A stretch of DNA of 64,000 bases from Daedaleopsis sinensis (GCA_033807695.1 CM066300.1:1-64000); one strand, 5' to 3'. Shown: positions 11,601 through 22,563, counted from the stretch's first letter. Program-made: numbers and translations. The notes: generated by a model not told the origin, from the letters alone.

Positions 11601-13297
11601 TCAGACGATGGCGCTGCAGCAAATAACGAACACGTACGAATAATGAGTCGCGAGTGCGAATTCTATGCGAGAAAACTTGAGGGGATCCATGTCCTTGCGC
11701 CAGAAAGCGGAGTCGATGGCATGACCAGGCGGGCGGGAGACTATGCGGTTCTGGCCGTACATGATGATGATGCTGACAGGGGTGGCATTCGCAAAGATCG
11801 GAAGCTTGTACGATGCGGGAGAGTTGCGATACCACGAGGACCAATTTCTCTTGAACGCGTCGTTCAACGCAATGAAATCATCCATGGAGAACGTCAAGTC
11901 TCCGTGTTGTCTGCATGAACACATTCAGCTCGGGTAGTCACAGGTATGGATAGTGACCGCTTGGGGAACGCATGACTATCTCCACTGACACGGGGATGCT
12001 GTCTCAGCAGGTTAGTGGTGCTTTTCAGAAAGCACGTCTAAATCCCCGGGTACGCCGAGGTACGGGGTACCCGGGTCCCCGACGGATGTTTCGCAGGGTA
12101 GATACGTCTTCCAAAACGACGTCTAACACCCGGGTACGCCGAGGTACGGGGTACCCGGGTCCCCGACGGATGTTTCGCAGGGTAGATACGTCTTCCAAAA
12201 CGACGTCTAACACCCGGGTACGCCGAGGTACGGCGTACCCGGGTCCCCGAGGGAGGTTTCGCAGGTTAGGGATAGAATTGTACTCACAGAATTCTCGTCG
12301 TGAGCGCCAGCGTCCGCTCCGATGTGACGTCAGGGTATTCTCCGGCGACGTGCGCAAAGTCGCTGTACCGAATGGAGGAGAAAAGAAACGACAGGAAGGC
12401 CCAGATAATGTTCGCGGACGGCCGATCCATACGAGCCGGGTCCCGCCCTTTGCCAACAGATTGCATCTCAGCGTACCTCCCGACGCATTCGTCGGGGGCC
12501 ATGATAACCCAGACATCCTCACTGGTGCGAGTCTTGCCCAAGTATAGCATGCGCCCAGTCGGATCGAAGCCTATGACCTCCCGGTCGCCGCGGTAGTCCC
12601 AGTGCCGGCACGACGGTTTGAACGTGAACGTCCAGGAGGGGTCGTTCCGCACCTCCTCGAGTTTGACGTTCGGGAGGACAGCGTCCAGACCACACTCGGC
12701 GGACAGCCCGAACTTGTAGTCATATCGAACCTGCAGCGAGCACCACAGCTCACAGCGTGAACCTAGGATCAACAACGACCACTCACCTCCGGTATCGTCC
12801 AGAAACCGTCCTTGTGTCCGCCCGGCCTCTTGTGTTCGTCGTCGATCACGACGAACCGCTTCTCCTTGAGCAGAGACACTCCGGCGCGAACGTTTTTCGA
12901 ATGGCGGATGTGGCGCAGTTCGCTGAGTAAAATCCGCCGGGGAGGCATCGCCGCGTAGCCCTGCAGGTCGGTGCGTGCGCGCAGCTGCGCCAGAAGGACG
13001 TCCGCAGTGAGCAGGTCTTGAGACAGCGGGTCGTCGCACTCCAGAGTCGCCGGAAGGGACGCAACATCGTGGTTCAGGATGTTCACAGGCTCACCGGCCG
13101 TGTTCTCGAACGCTTCTTGACCTAAACCGTCGGCATCGACCCCATCTTCCTCAGCAGGCAGGCTGGCAAGTCGTTTCCCCCTTTAGCTGTGCATTCGAAA
13201 ACACGTCGCTAAACCGCATTTCTTACCTAAACGGTACTTCTTGCTCGGCGGGCAGGTCGTCGTGGAACCGGAGAGGGCTGAGAGCACGCAGAGACAT
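8633..13297 (-). CDS. Gene B: large acidic protein of unknown family, 3' end lost
   Basis: I do not recognise the family. The model joins seven exons with clean GT-AG introns: 13227-13297, 12787-13162, 12288-12730, 11638-11910, 10639-11590, 10011-10574 and 8718-9953. The start ATG at 13297 (MSLRALSPLRFHDD) is chosen because the frame upstream has no ATG. All junctions keep phase and give more than 1,200 residues. Exon 5 has a strongly acidic stretch (DDEYADE, DEDMDDIDEEE). Exon 6 begins with a Ser/Pro/Gly-rich, probably disordered linker. The rest is globular-looking with many Trp and Leu. No catalytic motif is visible. A further intron (donor 8717, acceptor 8633) is intact, but only about three bases of the next exon remain before the AT-rich repeat, so the 3' end seems replaced; read-through would add about 11 codons. 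Same orientation as gene A, 460 bp away. Confidence 0.65.
11911..12287 (-). repeat. Gene B intron 3 expanded by three 84-bp hairpin units
   Basis: This 377-nt intron (donor GTGAGTAC, acceptor TTCATGCAG) is six times longer than its neighbours. It contains three hairpins at 12045-12075, 12129-12159 and 12213-12243, spaced exactly 84 bp. Each reads CCCGGGTACGCC, a short loop, then GGCGTACCCGGG or a one-base variant. Between hairpins lies a second inverted repeat, in transcript sense GTTAGACGTCGTTTT then AGACGTATCTAC. The last unit ends with CACTAACC, suitable as branch site. Confidence 0.85.
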
Positions 13298-13760
13298 CGA
13301 GGGAAGCTGAAGAACGCACAGAGCAGACACAGTGAGCAGACAGAGAGTGTGGGCAACAAGGGGGAGAAAGGAAGGAGGAGGAGAACTTGAACGCAGCCAA
13401 CCCTGTTCTACTTCGGGTTTCGGAACGAGACAGGGGCGGTTGGCGCGCAATATTGATCGTTGATGCGAGCCTAAATGGCTAAAACCTTGCTCCTACCTGC
13501 GGTGACATCACAGTGGCTAAATGACGGGAGGCACGGAGGCGCGGTGATCGCATGCCACATGCGCGCGGGCGCGCACACCCGCCGCCTGGAACATCGCCTT
13601 TCACGCAGTGCGGATGACACAATAATACATTTTATTCATACACTTCTTCGGGGGATACACAACTACAACACTACACGCGATGCGGTCCATTCAATACCAA
13701 CGGGATGCGGGGGGAATGCGGATAGCGGGACATTTACCAAAGCACGTCTAATGCGCGAAC
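13298..13760. other. Spacer between genes A and B
   Basis: No gene is visible. It holds the presumed 3' UTR of A, including an AT-rich stretch near 13620-13650 that could serve polyadenylation, and the presumed promoter of B. A half-palindrome resembling the intron cores (AAAGCACGTCTAA) lies at 13740-13752, immediately after the A stop codon. Confidence 0.5.
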
Positions 13761-16700
13761 TCAGACAGGCATGCCCATAGGGACGCTGGTGCCCTGGGTG
13801 CTGGGCTCCTGGGCCTCCTCGTCCGACACGACGACCTTGCTGTTCTTCGCTTTCTTCTGCTTCGGGCTGCGCTGCTCCGGGCTGCGGCGAACGGACGGGC
13901 CACCGGTCGCAGACGATTCTGCGCGTCGACGTTTCGGCTTCTGCTCTGCACAGAAGGAGTCAGCAATGAAAACGCAGCAAGTCCGTACCTGTAGAACACG
14001 TACCGGTCTTGACCCCATGCACACGGGGAGCCTTTCCGGCGCGGGTAGCCATCCTGCTCACCACAGAGCGACGCGCAGGCCGCCCAGAGCTGTCAGACCC
14101 GATGTCCATGTCCTCTGCGGTGTCCGAGCGCAAAGACGCCGCACGCGAGGGGCCCCCGCCCGGCTGAGACAGGTCGAAAGCCGGCGGCGTCCCTGCGGGC
14201 AACTGACCATCTTGCCTGAGCGGAATCTCAGGGCTCGACTGTCATCAAATGTTAGTGGATGTGAGCGGCAGCAGACGCGAAGTCACATACCGTCTGGTTC
14301 GTCGATCGACCGCGCGGAAGGACGCGACGTGCAGGTGGATTGCCCTGTGTCAGTTGCGTGGGTGTGGCCTCCGCCTCTGTCTCCAACGGATTGCGGAAGA
14401 CAAAGTTTTCCTCCGTCAGTCCAAACCTCGGCATGACTTCCCTGAAGGCCGCCACAGCCGCGCGGGTGGGCGTGTCGAACGGGTCCGAGTCCTCCCCTTC
14501 CGCAAACAGATCCGCGTTGTCTTCGGGGGAGTCGCCCTCGCTAGCAGAGCCATCGTACTGTTCGGCGTCCGCATCCGCATCGGCGTCCACGTCCGCGTCC
14601 GCATCGGGGTCCTGTTCGACCTCCTGTTCGTCGTCCTCGTCGTTGGCCTGGAGACCCTCAGGCTCGGTCACTGGCACGACCGACCCTTCCCCGTCCTGAA
14701 AACACCACATAGATGAGCTTTTGCAAAGCTAGCACTAACCTTAGCACTAACCTGGGAATGGACGTCGACGTCCATGGCCGCCGCAGAAGCACTCGCCGCG
14801 GGGAGACCAGCCCCCTCCGGAGAACCCGACGCAGTCTTCCCAAAGCCAGACGGCACGCTGGGATCAAAGACACGCACCTCCTTCAGCGCGGTGACCAGCG
14901 GGTGCGACCGGTTGCAGAACGCCGCATCGTCGAGATTGCGGAAGCCCGCGGTCCAAGCCGCGTCGTCGCGCGGATCGTGCCTAAACTCCGTCAGCTTGCG
15001 CGGCTTACCATCCTTGACAGCGTTGAGGCTCGACGTCAGGTCCGAAGCGTTCTGCGCCTCACGGACACAGTCTTCGCGTGAGGTCCCAAACACCTCGTGC
15101 CACTGGTCGAACTCCTGCGGCAGCATACCGTCCTTCAGCATCGGGTTCATACCGCTCGCCCTCGCCAGGATCTCCCGCAGGTGGAAGTACTGGTCCGCCA
15201 GCACCGGGTTCTCCTCGCGCATCTCCTCGAGCGAACTGTACGAGTTGGCCTCGCGCACAGAGGGAGGCACCGCAGGCACGAGCTCCCCGCAGACTCCGTA
15301 CTCGTCCGCTGTCACGTACGGAGCCTCCTTCGGGAGACCACCCATCCGCGCCTCGATCCGGTTGGCGTTCTGCAGCAAAGCCTGCAAAACCTGACTTAGT
15401 CGTGCATTTCAAAACCCACAGCTACACCGTCACTTACCAGAAACAGCCGGTCAAAGGCCCGTGCGACGTTGTACTCGACGTTGCCTGCCGCGTGAGGAGC
15501 ACAACGAGCCACAGTGCTCTTCTCCAGCCACTTCCCGAGCTGCCCAAATTCCTTCGCGTACTGAGCCTGTCGCGCGACCGCCTTCGTCCGCTCAGAGCTG
15601 CTGACCGCGACGTCCAAGACACCGTACGTCGTCTGAGAGTCCAACACGAGCTTCTCAATCAGCCCGTCGTCCCAATTGCACCAGCGAGGTACGGCGGCCT
15701 TCTGCCGCGCGGACGACGTCATGAACACGTCCGCCATGGGGGTGGATATTGATGCGAGGAAGTCCATGAAAGAGGTCCGCAGTGCAGAACCGTCCTCGGT
15801 TTGCAGCACCCGCCCGGTGGTCGCGACTTGGTGCCTCAGCTCGATCTGAGCGAGTGCGGTCAGCGCGTCCCCCCCGCCATGCTTGGTCTTCCAGCTTTCG
15901 TTGCGAAGGCCCCAAGTACGGTAGATCATGCGCAGCGCAGGGTAGCGGTTGAAGTCGGGAGGAGGGATGTCGGGCAACGACTTCGTCAACGGGTCCGTGT
16001 TGAGCAACGAGACGTCGCAGTCCTTGAGCCACACCCGCACGCCCGCGAGGTGCCCCGTGTTGTTGGGGGAGGCCTTCCACCGGGCAAGGACCTCAGGAGT
16101 GGGGAACAACTTAGGATTCATGGCGCCGGCCACCCAGTGTCGCATCCCGTCGATCTCGTTCTGGTCGTGGCGAGTCAGTTTGAGTGACGTGCCGATCTTG
16201 TTGTGGAATTGCGCCCAGCCATCCGCCACGACGACCTTGCTCTTGTCGGCACCGAAATGGTCAACGAGCGTATGCCACTTGTTCGACGTGATCTCCCATG
16301 TACTGAGGATCTCCTTCGTAGTGAATTGCCGCATGACAGCGTCGACCGCGCGCAGTTTCGACATGTTGTTGAACAGCCAATTGTAGAACTAACAAATATA
16401 AGTCCGCTGCGTTGTACGTGCACAGCATATTACTTACCTTGCGTTTGATATCGCCGTCGACATCGAACAGATCACTGCCTTCGATGACACCAAGGATGTA
16501 CGTGCAGGGATCGAATACAACGTGCGCACGAGAGACGGTGCGCATGAACGTCTCTGCGAATGGGTCCAGAAGGCGAGCGATCTACAAATAGCGAGGTTAG
16601 TTCTGTGTTTCGAAACGCTCGTCCAGCAGCCGTCTACGCCGGGGTCCGGCGTAGACGGGCTCTGCGAGGTTAGTTCGGTGTTTCGAAACGCTCGTCCAGC

Positions 16701-19700
16701 AGCCGTCTACGCCGGGGTCCGGCGTAGACGGGCTCTGCGAGGTTAGTTCGGTGTTTCGAAACGCTCGTCCAGCAGCCGTCTACGCCGGGGTCCGGCGTAG
16801 ACGGGCTCTGCGAGGTTAGTTCGGTGTTTCGAAACGCTCGTCCAGAGCCCGTCTACGCCGGACTTCGGCGTAGACGGGCTCTGCGAGGTTAGTTCGGTGT
16901 TTCGAAACGCTCGTCCAGCAGCCGTCTACGCCGGGGTCCGGCGTAGACGGGCGCTGGACGGATAACGCTCTCTTCTGCACGGTTAGCTCTGTGTTCTCAA
17001 AAGAAGCACTCACCCATCGAATGCCATGTTCGTACTCCTTCAAAGCGGCGAGCAGGTCGTTGTGGTAAGACGGGCTAGGGAAAGGAACGTCCAGCATGAA
17101 GCCGACCTCCATGGCCGTGGTGATGAGCCTGAGCTTCGCCGGGGCATAGCGTAGGGCCAGGCGTAGCCGCTCCCGCTCGACCGCGGCCTCCGTGTCGTCA
17201 TGATGCTGCTCGCTGTCAATCTGCTTCAGCTGTGCCTTCCAGAGCTGCGGGAGCGACTTCTTCAGCGACTCGCAATAGGCACCCATCGCCTCCTTCCATG
17301 TCTCGTTCGCAAACATCAAGAACTGCGTGCCCATCCACCGCCGGACGTGGGCGCAATACGCGGTGTCGAACGCGTCCACCAAGTCCGTCGTGCAGAACGA
17401 CACCACGTGTTCCCCCTGCAGCGATAGCGTGCTGAGGGCCTTGTAGTACTGCTCGTCGACCAGCTCGCTCTGAGCGTCCTGGGCCATGTTCCACGTCGCC
17501 TCGTCCTCGATCTTCGCAGGGAAGCCGTTCTCCTTCCGCACCTGCTCGCTGATGATGAGGTCGAGCCCCTCGCAGGAGCGCAGCATGTTGAGGAACGGGA
17601 GCAATGTCGGCGAGATCTGGTTCCAGAGGGTCCATTTCGCCGTCTCACCGCGGTCGTCCTCTGAGGTCTCGTCCGGGTCGTACTCGACGCGAATGGTCGT
17701 GTAATCGGGGATGTTGACAAGGGGCGATGTCCGAGAGAAAATCCGGAGCATGTCAAAGCTCCGAGTGAGAATCTCTGCAAAACACTAAGAGCACGTCAGA
17801 CGCCCGACTCGGCTCAGAATTAACAACATGACACCTACAGAGCCGACCAGGCTCGTCGTCGTGCTGCTCCGCGTCGGCAGCGACAGCGCTTGATGCAGGA
17901 CACTGACGGGGATCACGTACTTGCCGCGGTACGCCTCCAGTCCGTCCATCTGACGCAGCAGCTGAAAAGACGGCTCGCTGTGGAACAGGATCGGGTGCTT
18001 GTCGCTGCGACGCTGAGGCTCCGGGATCACCGCCGCGACAATCTTTTGCACCCAGGGCAGCGTGCCCGGGACCGGTCGCGGCTGCCCCGGGTTCGCGATC
18101 GCCCACTCCTCCACCTTCGCATCGAGGAGCGGCAACGTCATCATCATGCTCTCCGCCTCCGTCGTCTCTAGACGAGGTGCCTTCGGGTTCCTCGCAACCT
18201 GGATGCGCAGCGGGATGCTCATGAGCTCTGCGTCGAGCGGTTAGCGTTCCGTTTGAAAACGCAGCACTAACGTACGGCTGAACACTCACCGGGGTCCAGA
18301 AACCTCACCAGCCACGTCGTCGCCCCCTTGATGGCCGCCGTCAACTCCTCGATGTTCTTGTCCGCCTGCTCGATCTGCTCCGCCTGCTGCTTCTCCGTCG
18401 CCTTCGCCAGCTTCTTCTCTTGTTTGGCGCGCTCCGCTGTCATCGCCGCCCGCCACGTCTTGCCAGCAACAGACCGATGCTGCCCCGTTAGAACCTGGAT
18501 CGTACGCCCAGCGACCGCCGCCGTAAACCGCGCGTCGGGAACCTCCTCCCACGGCAGCGCAGGGTTCTGCACAACGGACTCGCGTTCGATCCACGTCGGA
18601 TCCACAAGGACGGCCAGAGCCTCCCGCCGCGGGTCGCGCCCGCTCGCGTAGAAGTCCTCGACGAGCTTCTTGATTACGCTCTTGTTGACCAGGCGCGGGT
18701 TGAACTGTCCGAAGCGCAGGTGAACGTCCGGGCGAGGCGGATCGACCGTGTTGAACCGCGCGTAACCGATCGTCGCCTTGTGCACTTGAGCCGCGATCGA
18801 CGCGGTCTCTTGCGTGCCCTGAATCCCAGCAGCGACCTGAGGCTTCAGCGTCGCAGCGGCGCGCGCAGGTTTCTCTTCCGCCCCGGCCTCCGCCGCGCCC
18901 TTCTTGCCCTTAGCCCCCTTTTTGCGCTTCGCAGGCTAAACGCAACACACAGTTAGCACAGAGCAGGAAGAGGAACGTGCGCTGCAGTCGCTCACCTCCG
19001 ATGCCTCTGCCGGTGCGTCGACATGCACGTCAACGTCGGGCGCCGTCGGTCCGCCCTTCTTGCCCTTGTCCGTGTTCTTGGGCTGCGGCTTCGGCTTCGG
19101 CTTCGGCTTCGGCTTCGAGGTCTGCAAAAATCACCTAGTCAGCGAGAGAGTACAAGCAAGCAGCCCAGGACGCGGTACGCACCTCAAGCTCGCTCTCTCC
19201 GTCCTCACGGGTCGTCGCACCCAATCCGGCCTGATCGACCGTCTTAGCGCGATCCTTTTTGGATCCGCCGTCCTCAGGCCGCGCTTTGCCAGCGCGATTG
19301 ACCTGCGGATCGAGCGAGATGAGCGAGATGAGCGAGATGAGCAGCAGCACACAGGTTGCGACGCACTTGGCCCGGGGCAGCAGCCTTGGCTTGTTGTGCT
19401 TTGTTCTGCGAGCTAATCGTCAGTTTACAGCGTTAGCAGTTGTTTTCGAAATGCACGTACAGTTTGCATATTTCGAAATTTCAGGTTACTTCGCAGTAGA
19501 TGGTCAGTGGATGAGAGAGAGAAAGGAGAGAGAGACGAACGACTCACCAAAAGATAGCAGGCGATCGATATCGCCCTCCTTTGGATAAGCATCCGGGCAG
19601 TGTAATGCCTAGATCATCCAGGGGCTGCGTGTGCCGGTACTCCGGAGCCTCATGCTGGCGGGACGGCGCGCGGGAGGGCGCAGATGGCGACACCGATGGC

Positions 19701-19748
19701 TGTGGAGCATGGGTCAGTCACGGCAGAAACAAGACAGTCACTCACCAT
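13761..19748 (-). CDS. Gene A: large nuclear-type protein with ParB/DGQHR-like domain
   Basis: A multi-exon gene. The ATG at 19748 is followed at once by a 46-nt intron; the frame then runs through about a dozen exons to TGA at 13761-13763. In order: Ser/Pro-rich N-terminus; Lys-Pro repeats and basic tracts (KPKPKPKPKPQPK, PAKRKKGAKGKKG); then a segment at 18300-18780 with QFNPRLVNKSVIKKL, DFYASG and, about 75 residues on, IQVLTGQHRSVAGK. This order resembles the ParB/sulfiredoxin fold and DGQHR domains, whose G-x-HR motif binds nucleotide phosphate. A coiled-coil-like, charged segment (AERAKQEKKLAKATEK) follows. Long exons of unknown fold come next (17014-17751, 15437-16400, 14760-15400). 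The C-terminus has an acidic Asp-Ala tract (DADADVDADADADAE) and Lys/Arg clusters that look like nuclear signals (KPKRRR, KQKKAKN). DNA binding in the nucleus is inference. Family unknown to me; exon joins are manual. Confidence 0.65.
16582..17013 (-). repeat. Gene A intron expanded by five 73-bp hairpin units
   Basis: A 432-nt intron (donor GTGAGTGC, acceptor TTTGTAG) lies between the exons ending EYEHGIRW and starting IARLLDPF. It carries hairpins CCGTCTACGCC...GGCGTAGACGG starting at about 16630, 16703, 16776, 16849 and 16922, a strict 73-bp period. Each unit also holds, in transcript sense, GAGCGTTTCGAAACAC and CTAACCTCGCAG, that is a branch-like site plus an AG acceptor. Each unit could therefore act as an intron 3' end. 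The fourth unit has a longer, perfect stem (AGAGCCCGTCTACGCC and its complement). Confidence 0.9.
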
Positions 19749-20495
19749 GACCGTCAATGTGAGACTAGTGCATCCTGCGCGCAGTTTCAAAAAGAAGTGT
19801 GTTCAGTATATCGAAGCCCGCGAGACGCTGACCCAACGACGTCGATCCCTGCTAAATGATGTTCCCTTGGTCCGGAACCTATTTCCCTAATCAGGCGAGT
19901 CTCTCAACACGTGACATGCGCACGTACAGTGCACACATGCCTTTAGTTGAACATTTTAAAATGTACATTCACCAACGCCTAAAGTACCGTTCGGGGGGTA
20001 CAGAGCCCGTGCACGCCGGGTCCCGGCGTGCCCGGGATAATTCTCTCTATTCTTGATCTACTGCAGACATAGTATAGCAATCTACAACGAAGGCTCGAAC
20101 TGTCCGGGAACGCCGTACCTCGGCGTTCCCGCGGGGTTGGACGCGATAGACATACTTTTGACAACATACATCTAACCCGCATAATTCACGATGCGGACAC
20201 TCAGAGCCCGGGCACGCCATACCTCGGCGTGCCCGGGCCTTTGGACACAAAGTCTCCGTGTATAAGCTCCCAGAGCCCGGGTACGCCGGAAGCCGGCGTA
20301 CCCGGGCGGTTAGACGTGCTTTTTATAACGTACATCTATCGTTAGTTTCCTCGCATCCCCGGCGTGTACGGTGTGCCGGGCATGCTCAATGCGCTTCGTG
20401 CTCATAAGCGCTCGTATGCTCGAGCCCAAAAGTCTGAAATTGATGGCTCTAACCTAGGCCTGACCCTTACCCACATCTTTTTGAGCCCTTTAAAT
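19749..20495. promoter_or_regulatory. Divergent upstream region of gene A with hairpin array
   Basis: No coding sequence. Ancestrally this was probably the spacer between gene A (minus) and gene C (plus), because its duplicate at 22564-23318 abuts the start of C. It contains four GC-rich hairpins (listed separately) and intervening blocks such as TTAGACGTGCTTTTTATAAC followed by GTACATCTA, the same module seen in the expanded introns. Any promoter role is inferred from position. Confidence 0.5.
20005..20307. repeat. Array of four GC-rich hairpins, copy 1
   Basis: Hairpins lie at 20005-20036, 20103-20134, 20206-20238 and 20275-20307. All share the core ACGCC...GGCGT, but the outer stem differs while staying paired: GGGTACGCC with GGCGTACCC, GGGCACGCC with GGCGTGCCC, GGGAACGCC with GGCGTTCCC. 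Loops differ (GGGTCCC, GTACCTC, ATACCTC, GGAAGCC). Three of the four are preceded by CAGAG or CTCAGAG. Confidence 0.85.
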
Positions 20496-22300
20496 GTAAT
20501 GTCATGACGCACAATAATATGTGGTATCGTATGAGTCTGCAATATGTTATTATAGGCGGTAGTTGTTGTGCCGCCGCACAATATACATTACACTACTTAC
20601 TTATCCTGCTGTTCTTACCCTGCTGATGGTTACCATTGTGATAATATTACATGCTTCACACAATAATATGCTGAAGTCAATGCTTGAACAAGTACAGATT
20701 AATTACTGTGCAACATTAATCTAGTATAGTACAGTGCAGCAATATTTTATTATAGAGGGAATGTGCAGCACAACACTCAGCTGTGAATAATAGTACACTA
20801 TCAGATGTAAATAATATATATGCAGGTACAAATCGTGCAAAGCATGCTGCACGCAAAGTACAACCTCTGATATTATCACCGCACAATATTAGATGCAGCA
20901 CTACAATAATTTATACCACATGGTAGCCTTGCACTGCTTCGCACAATATTTATATACAGTGTAGTGCATCGCAACATTTTGTATAGATGCACCTCTAGCA
21001 TTGGTTGTGCGAGTCTTGCCTTGCCACAATTGTGCAACCATAGAATTCCTACAGCCAAAGAATAGAATGTTGCTGTAAATAGTTAACCTAGTACCTTATT
21101 ACAGACCAGTACTTCGCAACAGTAACACTGCAATATATATAGTAGCCAACTTGTATGGCCCATAACTTTTTATCTATTGACTATAATCAAGTGAAACTAG
21201 TATGGTTAGAAAGCTATTGAACAGGGCTACAAAAAACGCAAACGCTTGTTCGCCTTTTCGGGCGCTTATTTTGTTACTTTTGTATCGCCAATAACTCCTT
21301 AACTAATGGTCATAACAAAGTAAAACTGATATAGTCAGAAAGCTACTGACCCTGGCTACAAAAAACAAAAATGCTACTTCGCCTTTTTGGGCGCTTTTTT
21401 GCTTACTAAGCGCCCAGGTGCGGTCAATAGATCCAGTTATAAGCCCTACCAATAGCAACCCTTCTAATGACCCTTCAAAAACCACTTGTTACTATACTTA
21501 AGCGCACTACAAAAACAAAGACTACCCTTTAGCTCCACGGAAACTGGGCGCACAGCCACAATCGTGCAACCGTTGGATAGCCCTAGTTCCCACGATACCG
21601 AAATGGTACCTCGTCATCAGGTTCCGGGCAACGGTTCAGCCGGTACAGCCCCTTGTCACTTCTCGTCGCTGGTTCGTCGCTGGTTCGTCATTGCCCCCTT
21701 ATATGGTGTATTCTATTGTACCGGCTATCTTGTAACCCTTATAACTCCTTAACTAATGAGTGTTAGAACGTGAAATTGATACGGTTAGAAAGCCCTCGCA
21801 CAGGACTACAAAAAATGTAAACGCTTCCTTGCCTTTTTGGGCGCTTAAACGCTGACTAAGCGCCCAGGTGCGGTCAATAGTAACACCTACTTATAGCAGA
21901 CTATTAGAAATACTAATAAGAACCCTTCAAAAAGTAGAGACGACAGCGATCACCCCATAACTCCACGGAAACTGGGCGCACAGCCACAATCGTGCACCCG
22001 TCGGAAAGCCATGCTTCTCACGATGCCAAAATGGTACCTCGTCATCAGGTTCCCACGCACGGTTCAGGCAGCAGAGCCCTTCGTCACCTCGTCATCACCT
22101 CGTCACTACACCTTTTCCCACCTAGCGCCACGGGGAGGCGATGCACAGCCACGATTGAGCGCTCATTGCGTAGCCCCGATTCCCACGATGCCCGAGAGGT
22201 ACCTCGTCATCAGGTTCCGGGCGACGGTTCAGGAGATACGGCCTCGTCATCACCTCGTCATCAGGAATTAGGGGCTAATTCCTGGGATTATAACACTAGG
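20494..22300 (+). repeat. AT-rich repeat, dispersed copy
   Basis: Homologous to 4855-7129 in the same orientation, with an internal gap corresponding to about 5900-6370 and another small gap near 4965-4995. It starts with GTAATGTCATGACG, as at 4857, and ends with TATAACACTAGG, as at 8629. It sits exactly between the two copies of the 1010-bp direct duplication. It differs from the palindrome copy at scattered sites, so it is not an identical recent copy. No coding capacity is visible. Confidence 0.9.
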
Positions 22301-22563
22301 TTACTTCGCAGTAGATGGTCAGTGGATGAGAGAGAGAAAGGAGAGAGAGACGAACGACTCACCAAAAGATAGCAGGCGATCGATATCGCCCTCCTTTGGA
22401 TAAGCATCCGGGCAGTATAATGCCTAGATCATCCAGGGGCTGCGTGTGCCGGTACTCCGGAGCCTCATGCTGGCGGGACGGCGCGCGGGAGGGCGCAGAT
22501 GGCGACACCGATGGCTGTGGAGCATGGGTCAGTCACGGCAGAAACAAGACAGTCACTCACCAT
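22301..22563 (-). pseudogene. Truncated duplicate of gene A 5' end
   Basis: The duplicate of 19486-19748 contains the ATG, intron 1, exon 2 (PSVSPSAPSRAPSRQHEAP) and the start of intron 2. It then stops at the AT-rich repeat, so no downstream exon remains. The start codon context changed from GGTCATG to GGACATG. Any transcript would run into the repeat. Confidence 0.85.

Larger units (their letters stand above)
19486..20495. repeat. Direct duplication, copy 1 (5' end of gene A plus upstream region)
   Basis: Matches 22301-23310 base for base with a constant offset of 2815 and only scattered substitutions, with no indels seen. Copy 1 begins inside intron 2 of gene A and includes exon 2, intron 1, the ATG and the complete upstream hairpin array. 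It ends at CCCTTTAAAT, where the AT-rich repeat copy begins. Confidence 0.95.

Noticed and set aside
12000..12547. 191-codon plus-strand frame through the hairpin units
   Set aside because: It exists only because the 84-bp unit is a multiple of three; the region is an intron of gene B.
13298..13450. N-terminal extension of gene B to about 13450
   Set aside because: The frame is open but contains no ATG upstream of 13297, and its content is unlike the rest of the protein.
16630..16951. Evenly spaced hairpins resembling a CRISPR array
   Set aside because: Spacers are themselves repeated, the array is inside a eukaryotic intron, and there are no cas genes.
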